Below are positions 57,515 to 64,000 of a DNA stretch of 64,000 nt, in pieces. Position 1 is the first letter of the stretch, and every line of letters starts with the position of its first letter. The position numbers and the translations under genes were made by a program. Origin of the DNA: Tipula vernalis (taxonomy: Eukaryota > Arthropoda > Insecta > Diptera > Tipulidae); contig OY282559.1 in the NCBI GenBank assembly GCA_958295665.1, forward strand, positions 267,878,057 through 267,942,056, in the 5' to 3' direction. The notes beneath the pieces are model-generated. The model saw only the letters and a list, made by a program, of their open reading frames with translations, ran no database searches and was not told where the DNA came from.

Positions 57515-57841
57515 ATAAGAACATATTATCACATTAGCTATATAAAATTAAACGTAATTTTGGTTAATTTCAAAATATCGATATCACAATCTGGGTTATG
57601 AAGCTAGCGCTTCTTTAAAGCTCATCGCTGATTATCACAGTTTGTGGAGCTTATTGCTACGTCAAAGCTCATCGCTAAGTATATTGCACTTGCCACATAA
57701 AAGTAAATGATTTTTAATATGTTTCGAAGATTGTAAGAGAATTCAATCCAGTTTCGAACTGATGAGCTTATGATTTTGAAAAAATTTGAACAGTTTCTAG
57801 AACCAAGGATATAGTCTCTGTTAAAATATTAAAACAAAAAT

Positions 57842-58594
57842 TCATTTTGCTAACAATTCTTGATTAAAACTGATAAGAAGCTTACCAATTTCTTTATTAT
57901 TTGTGGTTGAATTGCAATTGCTGGCATCGGAATAACGAACTATAGTTTCATTTTTGGGGAAAAATTGAATGGTTTGACGAGCTTTTATGTTGAACCGGCG
58001 TTTTCTCTGTTTGGTCTTCGAGTTTTTATCCTTCTCTTTTCTTATCAAACATTTTAAAGCACTTTCCTCCTTTTCCATTCTCATTTTTTCAAGCCGAACT
58101 GCTTTTCGATTTTCCTTTTCCAAAATTTGCTTGTCTTTCTCCAATTTCCTTTCCCTTTGTGCCTCAATCCACAATGGGGAAGTGATCACAAATGGTTTTG
58201 CTGGTTTCATAGTTGGTGTTCCAGTTTTTTCAGGTGTTATAGGCCAATCTAAATAATTTTCTATTGAAGTATTAGAACCTGTTAGCTCTTCTCCAAGCGT
58301 GATCACAACTTGCTCGCTAACTGAATATTCATCGAAATACTGTAGGGTTTGTGGATCACAAAATGGATTGGAAATGCTTTCATCAATATAAACAAACTCG
58401 TTTATTTTGTTTATATTAATCATTGATGTAGTCTGGTGGTCGTCGTTTTCACAACTATGATGTAGATTTGGATCCAATACTTGTGTGGTGGTTTTAAAAC
58501 GTTCAGATGTTGTGAGGCCTTTCATTGTCATAAACAGCTGGAATAGTAACTTAAAGTTTTCATCGTACTGCTTTAAAAGTTGTGGGTTTTTCAA
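57842..58594 (-). pseudogene. pogo transposase, C-terminal part
   Basis: A 250-residue frame, low in hydrophobics, with a strongly charged helix (ERKLEKDKQILEKENRK ... RLEKMRMEKEES) likely coiled coil, then basic KTKQRKRRFNIKA. pogo/Tigger-like proteins carry a variable acidic/charged tail after the DDE domain. The frame joins the catalytic part across a single-base indel in a T/A homopolymer near 58600. Its Met is not a real start. Confidence 0.7.
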
Positions 58595-58601
58595 AACATC
58601 T

Positions 58602-59444
58602 TCAAAAAATTTTTATTTTTGAATCGCCGACAATTTCCGAAAATTTTTCGTAATTAATTGAACCGTCCAAAGGAATTGTATTAGACACAAAGGTATTTGA
58701 TGATTTACCGAGACACTTTGAAAAATCTATGGCGGTGAAATCCCACAAAAACAAACCACATGCCTTGAATCCATTTGCAATTATTTGTGGCGTAATGCAG
58801 TTATCAAATGCTTTTAGTAACAAAGGTGCAAACTTGTCTCGTGTAAATGAAGCACCCGAATTTTCTTTGCGCCATTTGTGAATCATTTTGGCCCAGGAAT
58901 TGTTCAATGGCTTAAAAGCTGCAAAGTCACACGGTTGTAAAATTCGAGTCGCATTTGGGTACAAGGCGATAATAATAATGCCCAGCCGCACACATAATTC
59001 ACTTACCTTTAGTGTCATGTGTGTGCTATGACCATCGACAAAATAAATAACCGGAAATTTTATTTTATGACTTACTAGATATGGGTGAAAGTGTTTTGAT
59101 ATGTATTCATAAAATACCTCTTTGGTAATCCAACCATTTTCTGAAATTGCTAGGGCCCAACTTTGAGGCACAGATTTCCGCATATCTTCTGGCATCCTTT
59201 TGTACGGGTAAATGATCATGGGTGGAAAAGTTTCACCACTGGCACTAAATGTGCACATGACGGTTAAATTTGATTTCGGCGCTTCTCGATCAATTTCATA
59301 AATATTTCGTACTCCTTTCGCAGCTAGCACAGATCGAGTTTTCGGGCACAGTAGAAGATTTGTTTCGTCACCATTATATATTCGTTCTGGATATTCCATT
59401 ATATTACTTTCTTTTACTCTAGTAAAATAAAGTATAGTAATCAT
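58602..59444 (-). pseudogene. pogo transposase, DDE catalytic domain
   Basis: 280 residues; ~15-225 form a DDE_1-type endonuclease: YNGDETNL (first Asp, 26), YFVDGHSTH (second, 137), LQPCDFAAFKPLN (third, 173), giving DD35D spacing. It would cut and rejoin the transposon ends. All three catalytic Asp are present. The first ~13 residues (MITILYFTRVKES) are encoded by the 3' end of the INE-1-like insertion, so the transposase proper begins around NIMEYPE; the domain is severed from its DNA-binding half by 2.2 kb of inserted DNA. Confidence 0.85.
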
Positions 59445-59894
59445 GAAAATTTTGGACCTTGAGATTTTTAGAGATTTATTTGTTTTGAGGTCCCCTGAGT
59501 CCGAAAAAGTGGGTTTCGAAATGGTGTCTGTCTGTCTGTCTGTCTGTCAGTCTGTCAGTCTGTCTGTGTCCTCTCTACAGCCCGGATGGTTTAACCAATC
59601 GAACTGAAACTTCAGATTTACGCTTTTTTGATAAATTAGGAGGTCCCAGTAAATTTTACTCCAAATCGGCTAACCGGAAGTGGCCACTCCCTTGGTCCAG
59701 AAAATTTAATTTGCAAATATCTTAAAAAGTATAAGGTTTACAAAAAACTACTTAATGCAAAATGTTTCCAAAAATTAAAAACAAATAAAAATAAAAAATA
59801 AACAATTAAAAAAAAAATTTAAAAATTTAAAAATAAAATAAAAATTTAAGAAAAAACTAAATTTCTCAAAATTCTCTGTTCGTAAAAGAAAGTC
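59405..59894 (-). mobile_element. INE-1-like element, copy 3 (main part), inside the transposase gene
   Basis: Minus-strand copy: the 3' stem-loop is at 59405-59430 (TTTTACTCTAGTAAAATAAAG), then a short GTCTGTCT core, GTGGCCACTCCCTTGGTCCA, and TTCTCTGTTCGTAAAAGAAAG at the left edge of the nested element. Its remaining 5' end (GTGTGTTGGCCACACCTGCA) lies at 61604-61624, on the far side of the Ginger-like insertion. Confidence 0.85.
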
Positions 59895-61603
<1,709 letters not shown>

Positions 61604-61624
61604 AGTCGTGTGTTGGCCACACCT

Positions 61625-62115
61625 GCATTTTTTAAATTATTACTGTCGTTTAAATAACGATTAACTGAATTAAACCAGCGCTCAATGTCGCTAGCACTGA
61701 CTCTGGCACTCGCTATTGTCACTGGATCTGGAACTCTAATTGCCACATTCGGATTTCGTTTTAAAAAGCTGTTAAACCATCCTCTTCCAGGTGTATTGTT
61801 TTTAAATGGAGTAACTCTTTGGTCTGCATCGATAAATTCCTTAATGCAATCCAAACCGTCTTCTTTCCTTTTCTGAAACCTTTTTTTTGGCAGGCGATAA
61901 GCCATTCCGCAATAGCATGCTCTTCACTTGTGCTTAGAATCGTAGGTGGGCCAAGTTCTGGTTTTTGAATGGTTTGCCCCAACCGAAAAAATTAACGTTG
62001 AACGCGGGATATTATAAATTCTTGATGCTTTTTTCTTTGTTATCAGTTTTTCTCGAATTTCCGACAAAGCTTTCTGAAGAGTCTCTTCTTTATAGGATCC
62101 CCGCTTTTTAGGCAT
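61625..62115 (-). pseudogene. pogo transposase, N-terminal DNA-binding part
   Basis: Starts MPKKRGSYKEETLQKALSEI, then KASRIYNIPRSTL: the Psq-type helix-turn-helix that binds transposon ends. A frameshift near 61985 leads to EEHAIAEWLIACQKKGF, a second near 61890 to TPGRGWFNSFLKRNPN, the CENP-B-type second helix-turn-helix, and ASDIERWFNSVNRYLND before the INE-1-like insertion at ~61624. The residues after NNLKN in that frame come from the insertion. The same domain order occurs in intact pogo/Tigger proteins. Confidence 0.82.
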
Positions 62116-62179
62116 AATTATAATCTAAATTTCATTTAATAAATTAAAATTAAACTAATACGATCAGCTAAACATTTAT

Positions 62180-62734
62180 TCATATAATTTTTTAGTGACA
62201 ATAACTGTGACAATGCGTACACAATTATTGACACTACAATGTCAATTGCTATAGCAAGAAGTTACATTTATTGACAGTCTGGGATCAATTACTGAAACTT
62301 TATTAAATGTTGATATAGTCATTGACACCTAGCGTATTTATTTATTTATAATATTTTAAATTAATTTAATTAATTTTATGTTCGTAAAAACATTTAATTG
62401 AATAGATAGAACGTAAATCAAATCAATTTTTTATTTAACAATTACGGAAAAATCGCTAACCTTTAGAGCATTCCTTGTTCAAAATCAATATAATTTCACA
62501 ATAACTTCTTGCTTGATTTTCACTGATGTTAGTGTAGAAACGATTGGCGAACGACTGAATTAAAAACCCGATATTTAAAATAAAAAGAGAAAGAGATTAA
62601 TTTAAATTTAACATTAATCTCATTTGTATGATGTATTGATGTTTGTATGATACAAAAGAGTGATAAATGCTAAATAGCTTGATGGTGTGTACTGTATCAA
62701 AATTCCTGCGTGTCAATAGCTATAGCATTTACGC
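62180..62734. repeat. Right terminal region of pogo element with repeated TATTGACA motifs
   Basis: Upstream of the transposase start. TATTGACA-like words lie near 62225, 62272 and 62326, TGTCAATTGCTATAGC at ~62241, and the perfect terminal repeat at 62710-62734. It would hold the transposase promoter and binding sites. Confidence 0.6.
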
Positions 62735-62736
62735 TA

Positions 62737-63120
62737 ATTATAATTATAATTTTAGCTTAGTAATTTTAGATTTTCTTAAATATTTTATCAGGTAAATTAT
62801 TGAAAGGCGAATAGGGGGAAATTACAACATTATTAATTTTTAATTTAGGTTTAGGGAGACCTAAGTATCCGGCCCTGGATTCCAGAGAAATGATCATCTA
62901 AAAATGTAGTTAGATTGTGTTGTCTTTTGTGCCGTTAATTTACTAACTATCGATCGCATTGGTGTCTGTAACCGGGTTGAGTCCGTCCCAACTAATAATC
63001 CTATCCTATCCTTCGGTTTTGTTGTGTGTAAACGGGTATACGGTGTGTGCCCGGGAGTCCGGGAGACTTGCTATAATGCTTGGCCGTACACTCACAATCA
63101 ATCAATCAATTGAAACCAGC
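62737..63120 (+). mobile_element. Interspersed repeat family Z, copy C
   Basis: Matches 52685-53085 (TTAGCTTAGTAATTTTA, GTATCCGGCCCTGGATTC, TCGATCGCATTGGTGTCTG, CCTATCCTATCCTTCGG). It then runs into GAAACCAGCTTCACTTCAGT, which in copy B lies at the opposite (left) end (51847). This arrangement suggests head-to-tail units. Its left part is cut by the pogo element. Confidence 0.75.
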
Positions 63121-64000
63121 TTCACTTCAGTGTTCGCTTTGTTCATTTTTTTTAAGTATTTTATTCTGTTCGGACGTATGGGACAGCCCTTCTCACAAAA
63201 TACAAGGTCAATTTTTACAACTGTTGCATACACAGCTAATTTGATTCAATATTTCTTGTAAAAAACATAAAATACGCGAAATAAATATTAAAATTACTAA
63301 CATGCCGCACAAGAACTACATTTAAATGTTTAGATGTTGTACACCTCAGTTCTCAAAACTGCCTCACCGCGATAGTTGAAAATATTGTTATATAATTTTA
63401 AATGATGTGTTACAAAACTATCTAAAGGCAAGACATAAAAATATTAATATAACAACCGTTTACATAATCTGTAAACAAAAATCAAACCTCTCATATGGAT
63501 ACGCAACATCAATATCGTAAATGACAAATTTAACGCTCAATTCATAAAAAAAAATGTAATTTAGTTAGCACACCAACAACAACCACGACACCAAAACCAG
63601 AAACTATTTTAATTTAAAGCATATTTTGACATTTCAATACCATTTCCTTGTTGCAATGAAATTTCAAATTTTTTTTGGTTTGTATTTGGCTTATAAAATA
63701 TCAAATCAAGTTTTATAATTATTAGAAAATTAATTATTAGAAAATCAACATAATTACTGTGGCTAATGTGTGCGAGTGTGTAAGCCATAAATAATAAACA
63801 AATTCTGTAAGCTGTGTACTTGCATTACTATGTATAATCGTAATTATATAACATAATTACAAATAAAATGCGGAAGGTGTTGCTGACTTATGTAATTGGG
63901 GCTGCCTGTAAATTAAACGATTATTGCTAAATTTGTAAAACTATTAATGGAGAAAACAAAAACAACAAAATCATGTGTTACAACTTGCAAATGAACATTT
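63121..64000. other. Unassigned AT-rich sequence
   Basis: No gene, RNA or clear repeat seen up to the window edge. Confidence 0.5.

Noticed and set aside
61685..61876. 63-residue plus-strand frame
   Set aside because: Antisense to the CENP-B-type helix-turn-helix of the pogo transposase.

Overview
This is eukaryotic, AT-rich DNA from an animal, most likely a fly (Diptera, probably Brachycera). The evidence is indirect: the mix of transposon families (BEL/Pao, a CsRn1-type gypsy with a tRNA-Trp primer site, Jockey/LOA-like and CR1-group LINEs, pogo, mariner, INE-1-like elements), a LINE tail with tandem AACCTAACCTAA, and frequent TACATACATATG-type runs. I recognise no host protein-coding gene, tRNA, rRNA or CRISPR array. 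The window is a transposon graveyard, either intergenic or inside a very long intron.

Layout. 1-1.1 kb holds an AT-rich repeat (family Z, minus strand) with copies at 51.7-53.1 and 62.7-63.1 kb. 1.6-3.2 kb is an old duplication carrying a mariner relic. 3.3-4.9 kb has a LINE RT scrap and a 107-bp foldback array. 5.1-9.27 kb is the best preserved element, a CR1-group LINE with ORF1, endonuclease, RT and a poly-A tail, broken by one frameshift. 9.5-16.7 kb has two inverted copies of a 3' end with an (AAT)n tail, a 163-bp tandem array and about 5 kb without recognisable genes. 16.9-22.4 kb is a decayed BEL/Pao element (minus strand) with a clear LTR. Its gag is split by a THAP-domain (P-superfamily) relic and by a 1.2-kb terminal-inverted-repeat element made of inverted tandem repeats.

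24.3-25.1 kb is a large palindrome. 25.2-28.0 kb holds Jockey-like fragments, 28.6-29.2 kb another foldback and 32.6-34.1 kb a LOA-like LINE. 34.2-36.6 kb holds gypsy integrase fragments. 36.67-42.1 kb is a CsRn1-type gypsy on the minus strand. It keeps both LTRs, PBS, gag with a CHCC box, a textbook -1 frameshift heptamer, protease, RT, RNase H and integrase, but has several stops and an RNase H deletion.

45.95-46.2 kb is a MITE. 48.3-50.1 kb is a copia-type gag fragment running into nine to ten copies of a ~160-bp satellite. 53.37-62.73 kb is a pogo-type DNA transposon with perfect 25-bp inverted repeats and TA duplications. It is inflated by nested insertions: INE-1-like copies, a LINE relic, a hairpin MITE, and a Ginger-like element nested inside an INE-1-like copy nested inside the transposase gene.

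None of the elements looks fully intact. The most informative features are the insertion order readable in the two nests, the frameshift signal in the gypsy, and a recurring design of direct tandem units followed by inverted units in unrelated arrays.
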